Source of the DNA: Nannochloropsis oceanica
Lineage: Eukaryota > Sar > Eustigmatophyceae > Eustigmatales > Monodopsidaceae
Length of the DNA: 64,000 bases
Assembly (NCBI GenBank): GCA_004519485.1
Contig: CP038134.1
Span: forward strand, 620,001-684,000
Reading direction: 5' to 3'
The notes under the pieces were generated by a model. It made no database searches. It was not told the origin of the DNA and was given only the letters and a program-made list of their open reading frames with translations. Of the stretch, positions 1-11,166 are shown in pieces (position 1 is the stretch's first letter; every line of letters starts with the position of its first letter). A program made the translations under genes and the position numbers.

Positions 1-711
1 GGGTTTTTCCTCGATGTTCCATCCTGAGTGTGAATTCAAAAGTCATGTCAGCAACATATTGCCTAAAGAAACGAGGACTGGGGGAGTTATCTTCCCAAGC
101 GTTCATTAGCTTCGGAGAAGAATGTACAAGATTCGAACAAATGAGTACATATTGAAGCACAACTCGAGTCAAGGTCCTTTGTCCTTCCATATTTGCATTT
201 TACTTTCAAACACAGCAATTTCGGAAATGAAACGTCTGACCTTCCCCTTGCCCATCCATACACCTCAATACATTCAGCCTTTGCCTCTCATTATTGCTAG
301 AAGAGCTTGGATTCAAAAAGGAGAACCTCCAAATCTCCGGAAGCTTATTTATCTTCCTTGTTCAGGGGCCCTATCTCCCTTCTGTTAACAAGCACAAATT
401 TCCCCTTTCAAGACAACAGAGGACATCAGCCTTCACATGCCATGTGAATGTGTCACAGCTGAAAGGCATTGGCAATCAGGGCAATCAGGGAATTCCCACA
501 AATCCTACCGTTATCCCATCCAAAACCTCAAGCTAAACTGGGGATCGCGTCAGCAATCCTAAGCCTTCGCTGCGACTGATAACTTCAGGCCTCATCTCGA
601 AAAAAGGGCTCACATTTTTTAAAAAGGTTTGACTCCAGAATAACGAGCATGCTAGGGTAAGTGGGCGGTATTCATCAAGAAATCTCCCACTTCCGCAATT
701 TCTTATCCTCA
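1..711. other. No gene recognised
   Basis: Only short open frames without splice-site support or familiar motifs are visible. This may be the downstream flank of the DGQHR gene. I see nothing specific. Confidence 0.5.
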
Positions 712-1883
712 TCAACATGCATCCCAACCTAACCAGGTGTGGTCCATACCTAGGAAAAAACTGCCTTTGCGCGCCTTGTCGAGTGCCTTTTCCACCACCA
801 ATGGATTGCGACCCTTGAGAGTAAGCTTCCAATCCTTGTCGTGCTTTTGCGAAAGAATCTCGTTCACTTGCTGCAACCACTCTTCTAACTCTCTGGCCGT
901 TTTCAGCCCTTGCCTCTCTACGACGTGGTGCTGTGTTGATGATTTGTCAGTTGATGGCTGAATTGGTCCGTAAAGAGGCTTCAGTTACTATCGATCGCAA
1001 TAGATCGATCACTTTGACACCCAACGTGGTTGAAGAAAACGAAACCTGTAAACCGTGCTCATATGGGGATAACTCTCTGTACTTCCCTTATCGGCACGTG
1101 TCATTAAAATCCCTCCCTACGATTTAATTCTTGAAAACAAGTCAGGTCGGTTTATGATTGCCGATTTGAGATACATGCCTCTCTTCTCTCCCCCTCCCCT
1201 CTCCTCTGCCTCTTATTCTTTACCTGATAAAGATCGTCCCGGAGGTTGTCGATGTTGATGTGCGGCAATTTCGGATTGAGGCTGCTCTTGAAAAAGGCCG
1301 GGTATCTGGACAGCATTCTATTCATGGCCCCGTCGATGATACATTTGATGTCCGGTCGCGACCCTATTCCGTCCGGCATGTCGATGAGCTTCACAGGCAT
1401 GGCGCTGTTAATTTCAAGGAACAAGGCGCGGGCTTCCGACTCTTTTTCAAGGGCAAACACCTCCACGAGGCAGAAATTCGTGTCTTTGTTAATGATTCCT
1501 GTGTCAGCCAGTATTTTTAAAGCCGCCAACCTGTGTTGTCCATCCAGAAGCTTGTACTGCCCGTCTGGCAGCTGGTAGAGGGTGATAATGCCGGGAAATT
1601 TGACTGGAAACGACCGTCGGGCTTTCTCTCGTGCTATTGCATGGGCTCTCTCCTTCCGCAGAATACGCTGTTGCTCCCAGATCACAACATCCCCGAGTTG
1701 CTTGATGGAGGCACAGTAGATCTTCTTGTAGCCCATGTCGGCCACGAGCTGGCCCAAGACAGGATGCGTGGCCTGCATGGTCTCCTCGGGCTTGATCTTG
1801 GCATGAAACGAAATCAATTGCCTGTGTTTAGGTCGTGAAATCGATAAATTTCGAGAGAGTGTGGTGGGAAGGAGGGAGAGCAT
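712..1883 (-). CDS. DGQHR-domain (ParB-like) protein, two exons
   Basis: Exon 1 is 1883-1224 and exon 2 is 957-712. They join in phase 0 (TATCAG/GTAAAG donor, TTCAG acceptor) to give about 301 aa. The sequence carries LPDGQYKLLDGQHRLAAL, with the DGQHR signature at about residues 114-118, followed by FLEINS and a helical C-terminus rich in Lys and Trp (KDWKLTLKGRNPLV). The DGQHR family is related to ParB/sulfiredoxin-like nuclease folds. It is best known from bacteria, archaea and phages, including the DNA-modification regulator DndB. Its role in eukaryotes is not established. The start is uncertain: the ATG at 1883 is the first in frame, and another in-frame ATG at 1778 would leave the domain intact. 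The intron is 266 nt. No secretion or organelle signal is obvious. Confidence 0.75.
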
Positions 1884-2284
1884 AAGGACGGAGCAACATA
1901 TATCCTTATCCGTTTGTTGCTGCAACTAAAAGGCTTTCTGTGGTTTAAAAAAGGGGGGAAAGAATAAATATTATTTGATGAAGCAGGGAGTTGCAGGGGA
2001 ACGGGACGGCGCGTACATGCACATGCCTGAGGAGAAAATGGTAAAAAAGGAAGGAGGTTTGATGGAATTTAATGAGTCGCTAACCAATCTGAAACAGGAG
2101 TCTTCTAGACAACAAATGGTACACTTCTCGCACCGACGCCCCAACATGCACCCCGATGCACCCACAGATTTTCGACCGTCTCGAGAAATATAATGAGGGC
2201 CACGCCAAAAAGCATGACCCGCACGGTCCACACGATAAATTGCAAGTAAATGTGCCGTGCCGCATTGTCATACATAGTACTTAC
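1884..2284. other. Gap; short membrane-like reading frame on minus strand
   Basis: On the minus strand, from an ATG near 2273 to a TAG near 2107, a frame reads a hydrophobic stretch (FIVWTVRVMLFGVALIIF) that could span a membrane once. It lies just downstream of the exon at 2285-2580 but in another frame, and no intron fits between them. It may be chance, or the end of that gene. Confidence 0.2.
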
Positions 2285-2580
2285 TTGAGTCGCCCCACTT
2301 CTGCTAGCGCGTTAGCCTCGGCTGCCTTTGCATTGTATAAATCCGATCGCATTGTGGAAAGTTGTGCATCGGCTTCGTGAGTTACCTTATGCGTAATGTC
2401 TCCCCATCGATCCAAAATAGCACGGCGTTCGCTAGCAGGCAAGGCATTAGCCACATACAGGACTGCGCTGGTGCGCCACTCCTTCCAGCTTGTCCCAGCG
2501 GTCAAGGCTTCACCACTTGATGGAGATGAGGCGACCGCTGTCACCTTTGCCGGTGCAGCCAAAGCAGCACGGCGGTACAT
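2285..2580 (-). CDS. First exon of a possible mitochondrial protein, 3' end unresolved
   Basis: From the ATG at 2580 the frame runs for 98 codons and ends at a strong donor (AA/GTAAGT, phase 2). The N-terminus (MYRRAALAAPAKVTAVASS) is Arg/Ala/Ser-rich without acids, as in mitochondrial presequences. The rest (SERRAILDRWGDITHKVTHE, then an Ala/Leu-rich helix) looks like a short coiled coil. One acceptor with a pyrimidine tract near 2025 would add a short tail in phase. The downstream membrane-like frame would instead need a frame change. I do not recognise the family. Codon use and the donor argue for a real exon; the full gene model is open. Confidence 0.4.
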
Positions 2581-5398
2581 GATATTGCCGCCCTCCCCGA
2601 GGCCTTTGCCTACGACTGTGCCTGATATGTGTTGGTATAACCCCGAGACCTGTTTACGCGTACACCCTCTTAGCAACAGGGTACTGGGGGAACGATTCCA
2701 CCCTGCTTTTCCCCCGAGATCCGTAGGTGCCCTTGGGACGGGCGGCGGGGTTCACGCAGCTCCAAATACAGTGATGTGGCGTCGACACAGGACAGTCACC
2801 AACTTCGCTACAAATCGTGTGCATGAGGTTGGTGGTCAGTCAAAATCGACCTGGCTTGGTGGGCTTCATGACACATCGCCAAGGCCCGGGCTTAACATGC
2901 ATGGCTATCGTGGCCGAGGATGTCGTCGAGGTTTTCCAGGTGCCCTTGGCTTGGTACATGAGGTTGTTTGGTTGATATTTGACCAGGAAGTAAACTATAG
3001 TGCAAGCAAGCAGTCAGAAAGAAAGAAGATCAGAGCATCGAAATGAGCGAGCACCTCTCTTGTTCTAATTCGATAAATTCATCTTGAACACAGAAGTGGC
3101 GCCTCTTGAGATTAACATCATCAAGCAATGTGGGATGTAACGGCAGAGTAAGAGAAAAAATACTGAAGGTTGAAAAAATGTATAAACATGTAAACATATA
3201 TCTACATATTGTACACAAAGTGTAATCGTATGACCGGGAGGGATCGGAACAGATCGATTTTATAACTGCTCATCAGCGACCAACAACCTTATGATGTGTG
3301 GCTAGTGTTTTATCTGCTTCGGCAAATGGCAAACGGTTACGTATCCTCTGTCTCAAGCATGCATGCGTACGGAGCAACTGTTGCTTGGTATCGCGTCTTG
3401 AGGCGTGTCATGAAAAGAGAAAAGGATGGTCTCCTTCCTTGCTGGTACTTGCGTGCGTTAGTGCCGCAATGCTATCAACAGGAAGCAGCGCAAGGCATAC
3501 CCACGGAGGCTTTAAAGGGAGTTAGTCAGACGAAGGATCGCAATTGGGCTGCGCTGTGTTCAGCGCATATAGCCTAGGGAAATTCCCCGGTAAGTGCTCT
3601 CGGGTGGGAGGGACGGGAGGGAGTAAGTAGACCGCATGAAAGGCACAGTGAGACCATCTAGGTCCTCACCCCCGCACCCCACCAAACATAACTCTCGAAT
3701 CGCAGGACGGATTGGGCGAGAGGCCAGGTCTCAACGACTAAGCCCCTGGCTGTGGTGGATGGCCAAGACGCGGCGTGGGCACCTTTAAGTTGTCGGCGCT
3801 GGGGAGCCTCTCATTTTTGGATGGAACCACAAGCAGCTGGGCACATTTCGTCATGGTTTGTCCGTAGCCGGGCGAACACAACAGTTATGCAATCATCTTG
3901 CAGTTTGCCTCCGTGCAACGTAAGTAACAGAACGGGGATTACTCTCGCTTCTGGCCCCTTCCTTCATCACGGGTTGCGCTATCCTTTTTCTTGCCCGCGT
4001 GTTGCGGCCTGCACGTTCGTATTTGACCAACGTGTCCGTGTCCCAATTTTTGTGCTGAGGATTTGCAGTCAACATTCATTATTTTGTAGAGGCATGATGC
4101 CTGTGTGTTATTCTGGATGCGCGGTCCTTGCAATGTGTGTCCGTGTTTAGAGGAAGAGGGGACGCACTGCACCACACAATACCACAGGGCTGCGACTGAA
4201 GGAATCGCTGACCTGCAACAAGGCAAATAAGGTACATCAAATGAGGGGGAAAGAAAAAGTGACTGTGAACGATGAGCCAGCAGTGAAGATGACATGATGC
4301 GTCAACCCGATGTGGATGCCGCCCCAGGCATACTTTAATCTCAGAGAGGAAATAAATACCTCTCTGTTGTTATTGATGACAAACACAGGAAAATGGCAAC
4401 TGATCCGTCTTTGCGCAGCCCTAGCAAATAGAGAGTGTATCACGCGTTACATTTCCTCTTGTAATCCGCATGTGACTAACGGTGCCCAAACCCATCGACG
4501 CAAAACAGAACAGGTCAGCCAGCGGAGAAAAAAATGCGGCTATTGATGCCAGTGATTCCGAGTTGTGCAGGGGAAATTAAAAAGAAGTCCTATGTAATAA
4601 AAAATAGATGTTCTTGTTATTGCTCCATTTTGCTGCTTGACTATTGTGATTTACGGGCTTTGCTTTTTTTTCTTTTTTGACTTGATTTAGGCAGTGGATT
4701 GTTGGGGGTCAAATAGGTCATCATCGTTCCTCTTTGTATTCTCTCCACTGCGATCATCACTCGCTACGGGGTATGCATCTGTCCAACATTACCTCTCACA
4801 ACCCTCACCACCCCCCTGGACGTCTCTTCTTATTCCGCTTCTGTTGTCTTGAGTGACATGTCTTTTTAAGCACGGCTGCTAAATACCCGCTCTGGTCAAT
4901 TTCACTATCCATCTTCTCCCCAACACCTAGACACCTAGGCCTCACGGCAGGCAAGCGGACGCACAAGGCTGCACCTATAAATCCTATTCTGAAGTTTCTT
5001 GTAAACTTGAGGTGGGAGATAAGAGGCGCGGCTGCACATGCTTGGTTTGAGCGAAGCCTTGCATCGTACTTCACGACCCTTGCACCTAGCGGCCTCCCCC
5101 CTAAAAACCTCCATCAGCAAAAAAAGCAAAAACCTCCATAAAACCTCCATCAGCAAAACTTGACGCGCCGACATTTGCGCTTGACGAGTATTTGCAAGAA
5201 AGGGGTGATCTCAATGTTCTTGGCGCAAACATGCTAATGTCGTTGAGGGAGGGAGTCGGCGGCTCAGGCTAGGGATCCTTACGTGAGGAGTCCTCGAGCC
5301 ACACCAACCACGACGATGGACATCCGCCATGCCGCCGTCTTTTGCTCATTCAGGTATAATGCTAATCTCTTTTCTCCTCCCTGTCCTTGTCAACAGAA
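2581..5398. other. Long intergenic stretch without supported genes
   Basis: About 2.8 kb. Short open frames on both strands lack motifs and splice support. At 5105-5158 an 18-bp sequence (aaacctccatcagcaaaa) is present twice with a partial third copy between. A possible non-coding first exon of the COX5B-like gene ends at about 5351 (ATTCAG/GTATAA) with an intron up to 5396. Confidence 0.4.
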
Positions 5399-6322
5399 AT
5401 GCTCGCGTTAAAGCGCCTTGCCTCGGCCTCTGCTGCCCAGCGCCGGGCCCTGGGTGCCGTGTCATCCGTGCGGCGCATGGGCACTCTTGGAGAGGAGCTC
5501 AAAGGCGCTCCAAGCAAGGAGGAGGAGGCGAAGTACGCCAAGGTGATCAAGGTAGGGGATAAACTTTACGGCGTGCCTGCTGTTCAGGAGGGCACCTTCG
5601 GGCTGGATCTTCAGCAGCAGGTCGGGCGGCGATGGGAGGAATTGGTGTACGAGCTTAACGGCGAGGTACGTGCGTGGTTTGGTGGGAGATAGGAGCGCGC
5701 ACTCGCGCAAGCATGAACTGAGGTAGGGATATTTGTGTTGCTCATGCGCTCTGAAGGTGTGATTGGTGTGGGGCTATCCTTCTTTCAATGGTTTCATGCC
5801 AATGTGCGACACAAATCCAACGAAACGCAGTTCATAAACGGGATGCTATTCTTTTATTCCTTACTCACCTCCTTCATACATGCATAGGTACTTTTCAACC
5901 GCGACCCCGTATTTGCACTCCCCGATCAAGGCACCAAGAGTAACCCTGTGCTGGTAAGTCAAGTTGGAGAACGGAGCGAATTGCAGGATTCATCGATGTT
6001 GAGTCTATTGACATAATTCTGTTGACTAAAGTGTTTACGAGTTGCGTTTTCAGGTGTAGACCCTGTGGAACGAAGAAGGGCGCACTCTAGTCTGTATGCC
6101 GGTGTTTGTAAAAAATCACTCACCCTTTTCTGTATTCTTCTGTATTCTTTCCCGTTGTACCCGAACATGTAATAATTATAGGTTCCGTCCGGTGAGAACG
6201 AGCGTATCGTGGGCTATGAGGACCCGCATGTGCACCAGGTTTTCTGGTTCAAGCTGCGCAAGGGAGACCTGGCATATGTGCCCAAGATCGACAAATATTT
6301 TTCCCTTTACAAGATCGACTAA
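5399..6322 (+). CDS. Cytochrome c oxidase subunit 5B-like (yeast Cox4-like), zinc ligands absent
   Basis: Three exons, 5399-5665, 5888-5953 and 6182-6322, all phase 0, encode 157 aa. The N-terminus (MLALKRLASASAAQRRALGA) is a typical mitochondrial presequence. The body follows the COX5B/Cox4 layout: an EGTFGLDLQQQVGRRWEEL segment like the family's EGT..DLDQ..G region, then a KSNPVLVPS stretch, then RIVGYEDPH, then VFWFKLRKG matching the family's VVWFWLHKG. Known COX5B subunits bind one zinc through four Cys in this C-terminal domain. Here the equivalent sites read YEDPH and VPKID, and the C-terminal domain has no Cys. COX5B is a nuclear-encoded accessory subunit of complex IV on the matrix side. 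The assignment rests on ordered motif similarity read by eye. SCO1, a complex IV assembly factor, lies 6 kb away. Confidence 0.75.
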
Positions 6323-6738
6323 GGTCTAACAATCTGGACCTGCTGGCTGGAGGGATTGGTAGGGACGAGGGGAGAGTGAGGACAACGATATATGTGGTGC
6401 GTTGTCTGGTTTGGAAGTATGGTTTTAAACAGGATTTTTGCCCAGCCTTGTGTGTTCCCTCTCCTCCATACACTCGTCTTTTTCCGCATCTTGTGCTTTT
6501 CAAAGGATGAAGCGAAGAAAGAAAGGACGACAGTGCATTCCTGTTCCATACTTTTCATATGGGGGGTCTGAAGGACCGCTCGAGGACAGAGAAACACTAG
6601 GCATTGGTCGTGGCTACACTGGCAAGATTCTGAAGCAGAGGGGCCGAAAAGAAGAAGAAAATATCTAAAGACGACGTCGCCTTTCGGGACTCTTGTTTTG
6701 CCTCATGCTTTGTTTGTAACCCGCGGAAAGGCCTATAT

Positions 6739-8626
6739 CTACACCCAACCCCGGCCGCCCTCGTCCTCCTCATCCCCCGAGGCTCGGCTCGTCCACTCGT
6801 CGTCTTCACTTTCGTCAACCTCCCCGTGCCTGCGATTGCGATCCCAGCGCTGTTGGCTTTTATGTTCGCTGTCTTCCTCCATCTCTTGCCTCGGCCTTTT
6901 CGGCACCACCGCATTTCCACCGCCACCTGCAGTCTCATGCCGTCCCCTTCCTTCGCCTTCGTAGTCTTGCCCCCAAACCCTCCATCCAATCCTTCCCTCT
7001 CCTCTGTCTCGACCTCTCCCTCTTTGTCTACGACCATGATACTCGCGGCACCCCATACCCCCTTTCTCTTCCTGCGCGCTGTCCTTCCTCGCCTCTCCCT
7101 CTTGAGGCGTCTCCCTTCCCTTATATCCCTCCTGCCAACGACGTTGCCGCTCCTCCTCCTCCTCCGCCTCCCGCTCCCGGTGGGTGCGGTCCCGCTCCTC
7201 TTCTTCTGCGCGACGTCTGGCCGCCCTCTCTTCTGCCTCATCGTCCTTGAGCTGACGGCTCTTTGACTTGAGGCCCGAGAGCAGGTCCTTAAAGGAGGCG
7301 CCAGCGACCTCCTTGCTTGCCAGCACGGTGCGCTCCGCACGGTTGTCCGTGGCCGTGTACTTCGCGCGCAGCTCTGAAAGCATGCCCATCTTCAGGCGCA
7401 AATAAGTCCAGCACTTGCCCATCTCCACAAACGGTTTGCGGTCTTGGTACAGGTCTTTGCTGGCACGAGTCAAGCCTGCCTGCACCTCCGGGTAGTTGTA
7501 GCCGTCGCCCACCACTACCACACCAGGGAAGGCTTCCTTCACGGTTCCCAGCGTCTGCAGCAGCCCCGCCTCATCGGGAAAGCCCTCCCAGTACAAGACA
7601 TCTGGCCGCAGGCTCAGATCGGCCTTGAGCAGCGCCAGCCCTTCGTCGAACCCCATACGGAGTGGTACCACGCCCACCAGCCGATCTCCCTCGTCAGGCC
7701 GACGCCGCGCCGCCAGGTGCCAGGTATTGCGGAGGAATGTCTGATAGAAGGGCACACGGTCGAATAGGTCGATGTTGGCGAAGTTCTTGTTGAGTGAGGG
7801 CTCCGTTTTGAGCACGGCGTTGTCCCAGGGGTCGACCACAAAGATCAAGGCCCGCGGGGCGTGCTCTGCAATGAAGAGCGTCGTCTTGCCCAGGTAGGCG
7901 CCCAGCTGTACAACCACCCGTGTCTCGTCACCCAGTACATGATCCAGCAAGATCTGCTGGGCTGAAAAAAGCCACCCAAAACTTATGATAAGGCAAAGAG
8001 GGAAAGAGAGGTGAAGACAAGGGTCGGTTATCTTGACTTTTAATTTTTGAATGTGGCATAAGAGCCTCATCCAAGCAGGATGTTTGTAAAAATTGTGCTG
8101 GTCGATCGATACGACAGTGATGTTTTACGCTGGCTAAAATGAGGTTTAGGAGTGTAAATTGTGTAAAGACGCATGGCAGCAAGCGACACCTATGTGAGCT
8201 TTAGGAAAGTGAGAAAGAGCCATCGCCACAGAAAGAAAATGATACTCCATGTCGGCAATAAACCCATTGATTATAAAGAAGATGCATGAGTATATGTCTC
8301 CCAATCCTCTCACACACCAAAACCATGCACGCAACCCACAAATGTTCTACGTCTCACCTTTCTGGTTCGACCTCCGGTTCGGCTGAAGGGTATCCCACCC
8401 TAGCGTCTTTCCGCATCAGGTTCTCGGTTAGGTCCGCCAGACGGAGCAGTGGGTGCACGCTCATGTGAGTCGAGACGGATAAAGATGACGGCGAGCCCCT
8501 TCCGTGCCTATCCTGTCCGTTGCTGTGGTGCCGGGCATGCTTTTGTGCACGGGTATTATGATGTGGATGGTTGCCCTGGCGGTGCCCTCTGCCGCGATAG
8601 TCCCCTCCTTCTTCTTGATCCGGCAT
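6739..8626 (-). CDS. Methyltransferase-like protein with long charged tail
   Basis: The main exon runs from about 7961 to the TAG at 6739. A probable first exon runs from the ATG at 8626 to a donor at 8358 (GAAAG/GTGAGA). The phases do not match (exon 1 leaves phase 2, the best acceptors need phase 1 or 0), so a small middle exon or another border is likely. The core shows VVVQLGAYLGKTT followed by IFVVDPWDN, resembling the SAM-binding motifs of class I methyltransferases, then RPDVLYWEGFPDEAGLLQTL and VVVVGDGYNYPEV. The last ~170 residues are dominated by Glu, Arg, Lys and Gly, with EEEERDR and RGRGRDR stretches. Substrate unknown. The first exon is His/Arg/Gly-rich and then reads LLRLADLTENLMRKDARVGY. 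The core Rossmann-like pattern is fairly clear; enzymatic activity is inference. Confidence 0.6.
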
Positions 8627-9328
8627 CCCTTGGGTCGAGTAGAGTTATTTGGCTTTTCTGATCACGAGGCACGTGGCGTGGTGGGGGATTAATTAGTCTT
8701 GTGAGTGGAAGTGAAGGGGCACTACGAGGGGGAAGAGGGGAACAAAAGCACGGTTCTTCGTCTTCGCGGCTTTTTGGGGGGGTTGACAAACTTTCGCCCG
8801 ACGTGTCATATGCCACGCAGCAACATATCTATCCGACGCTTACTTTGTTCCCAATCCTAAAACGTGATGATTGGCCTCTTCTCAGAACGAGACCAGGCAG
8901 ATCTACAATACACGGCAGGATACGAAAAATATACCCGTGTGCAGCAGCATACAACAGTACCAGCCAACTAGGTATCAGCTATCCGATAAGCTCTCCCTTC
9001 CTGGGCCGCCCGGTCGCTGTGCAGCCGGCTACGGCCCTTCCATGCTCTTTTCTTACAACGCCACACCATTGGCGCGCGGCACTCCTAGTAATATCCTTAA
9101 CATGGACATGCCCTTGTTGTCGGACCAGTCACCTCCCCCTCACCACATCTTCTTTGACCTTTCCCATCTTTCCCTCCCCGATCTACACCACCCTTGCAGA
9201 TCTTTCTTCGACGCGACCCCACTCCATAGGCCAAAGCAGGTATCGGCAGGCAGCACTTTAAGCAGCCAAGCCAGGCCTTGCATTATCCACTTTCTCAATT
9301 CACCATCCCCACAGACCCCTTGCGAAGC
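8627..9328. other. Divergent upstream region between methyltransferase-like and GH5 genes
   Basis: About 700 bp between divergent starts. No open frame here has support. It probably contains both promoters. Confidence 0.4.
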
Positions 9329-11166
9329 ATGTCCTCTGCGGGAAGAGCCAAGGCTTTGATATACTCCCTCATCGGGGTGAGCGTGGTGGCTGGTGTGACG
9401 GTGGCTCTTTTGGGCATCTTTGGCAACGATATTTTCCCTAACAAGGATGCCGGTGGGAACTGGGAAGACCCGAAACTCAGCTACGTCAAGACGCCCAGCC
9501 TGGACCAGTTGAGGGCCAGCTTTGCCCCGGACACGTGCTTCGATACATACGACTTAACCTGGACCTCGGGCAAGGATGGGCAGATTTATGCAAACACGGC
9601 CCCCTTCTTCGTCAAGGGTAGGTTCTTGTGCATGCTATGAACGTGTGAGTTTGTGTCTCTAAATAATGTGTTTGTTCTTGTTTCTATGCTCGTGTGTCTA
9701 TGGTTGTGTGTGAGTATGCTCTAATCCCAGACAGAACTCCTTCGACTCCCGCCTGGGACGTTTAAACAGCCAATCACTCATACCGACACGAATTTATTTT
9801 CTTCGTGCTCAATGAAAATTATATATCGCTCAATTCGTGTTCGATCGATGCACATTTTCGAATCCTTACACGTCCCCCTTCCCCTCCCCTTCTCCCCCCT
9901 TTCCCCCTCTCCCCGCAGGCATGAGTTGGTTTGGGTGCGAGGGCCACGGGTACACATTTACGGGCCTGAATTTTACGAGCATGGATACTATTCTAAACTT
10001 TTTTGTACAGCACAAGTTCAACACGGTGCGTATCCCCGTCTCGGTCGCCTTCGCCTTGGCGCCTAAAGATACTAAGCCAAACCAGCGCTTTGTCGGGAAA
10101 AGCTTGAAAGGTAAGACTATCTGGGAGATCCTCGGCGAGGCCATCGATCAGGCGGCCCTGCGCGGCCTCATGGTCATGCTGGACATGCACACGCTCGGGC
10201 CCCAGGAACCCTCCGACCTCTGGTACGACGAGCAGTATCAGGAGGCCGACGTACTGCAGGCCTGGACCAACATTATGTCTGCCTACTCCGCCAAGTGGAA
10301 CGTTTTCGCGCTCGGTAAGAGTAGAGACGATAAAGGGACAAGATGAGAGTCTTTGTAATCCTCTTTTCCGCGCGCCACCAAGCCAGCATTACTCACAGCT
10401 CCCTCCCTGACTTACCTCCCTCGCCCCCGCAGACTTAAAGAACGAGCCACATGGTATTGCCACTTGGGGCGTGAAGGCCCCGCTCACGGACTACAACAAG
10501 TTTTACGAGCGCTCCATTACCCACATCCACGCAAAGTTCCCGGACTGGAAGGGGCTGTACCTGGTGGAGGGTGTGCAGTTCAACAAGGAGACAGACAAAG
10601 CCACGGACTACCCCTTCTGGTGGGGCGGCAACTTCGGGGGCGCGGTGAACCACCCCATCAAAGTGCCCTACCCCGACGTGATGGACCGCGTGGTTTATTC
10701 GCCGCACGTGTACGGTCCCGACGTGTATGATCACCCTTACATGAATGTTCCCGCTGAGGACCTACCCAAGGAGCTGGTCAAGGTATGGGACTCACAGATG
10801 GGCTGGCTGATTCCCAAACTGCAGAAGGGCATGATTATCGGCGAGTGGGGGGGATCCCTGAAGGGCCGCGACGATATCGTGCAGCGCACGCTGGCCAAAT
10901 GGCTGGTCAAGAACTGCATGGCCAACAACGTGTGGTGGGCCATCAATCCCGAGTCTTCCGACACGGGAGGCATCATGTCCTGGAACTGGAAGACCTACGA
11001 CAAGAATCGTCTGGACCTGGTCGACTCTATTTTCCCCGACCCCACCCGCTTCGGCATCAAGCGCTCCAAGCTCTGCCTGCACCTCGGCACCTACCCCAAT
11101 CCCGAATGTCCCATCCAACCTTTCAAGAAGCCTGAAATCGCCCAGCCCGAAAAACTGCGCGCCTAG
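9329..11166 (+). CDS. GH5-family glycoside hydrolase, membrane-anchored
   Basis: Exons 9329-9617, 9919-10314 and 10433-11166 (both introns phase 1) encode 472 aa. A short basic N-terminus is followed by one hydrophobic segment (IYSLIGVSVVAGVTVALLGI), so it is a signal-anchor or type II membrane protein with the enzyme in the secretory lumen or outside. The catalytic domain has FNTVRIPVS, GLMVMLDMHTLGP, the acid/base motif LKNEPHG (Glu at about residue 233) and the nucleophile motif IIGEWGGS (Glu at about 366), followed by NVWWAINPESSDTGG. These are the marks of clan GH-A family GH5, which includes endo-beta-1,4-glucanases and related beta-glucan or mannan hydrolases. Length fits a complete enzyme. 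A role in cell-wall cellulose remodelling is plausible for a eustigmatophyte-like alga but is inference. Confidence 0.9.

Noticed and set aside
2107-2273. A minus-strand frame with a membrane-like segment downstream of the exon at 2285-2580
   Set aside because: It is in another frame and no AG acceptor exists between the donor and the segment, so it cannot be joined cleanly. Kept only as a note.
3752-4150. Plus-strand open frame of 132 codons
   Set aside because: The translation has frequent Cys, Trp and Arg without pattern and no motif, and no splice signals support it.
5105-5158. Direct repeats of an 18-bp sequence, considered as CRISPR or transposon ends
   Set aside because: Only two full copies and one partial copy, with no regular spacers, no target duplication and no transposase.
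6597-7340. Arg-rich open frame on minus in another frame of the methyltransferase-like gene
   Set aside because: It is a shadow of the purine-rich charged tail, with no motif of its own.
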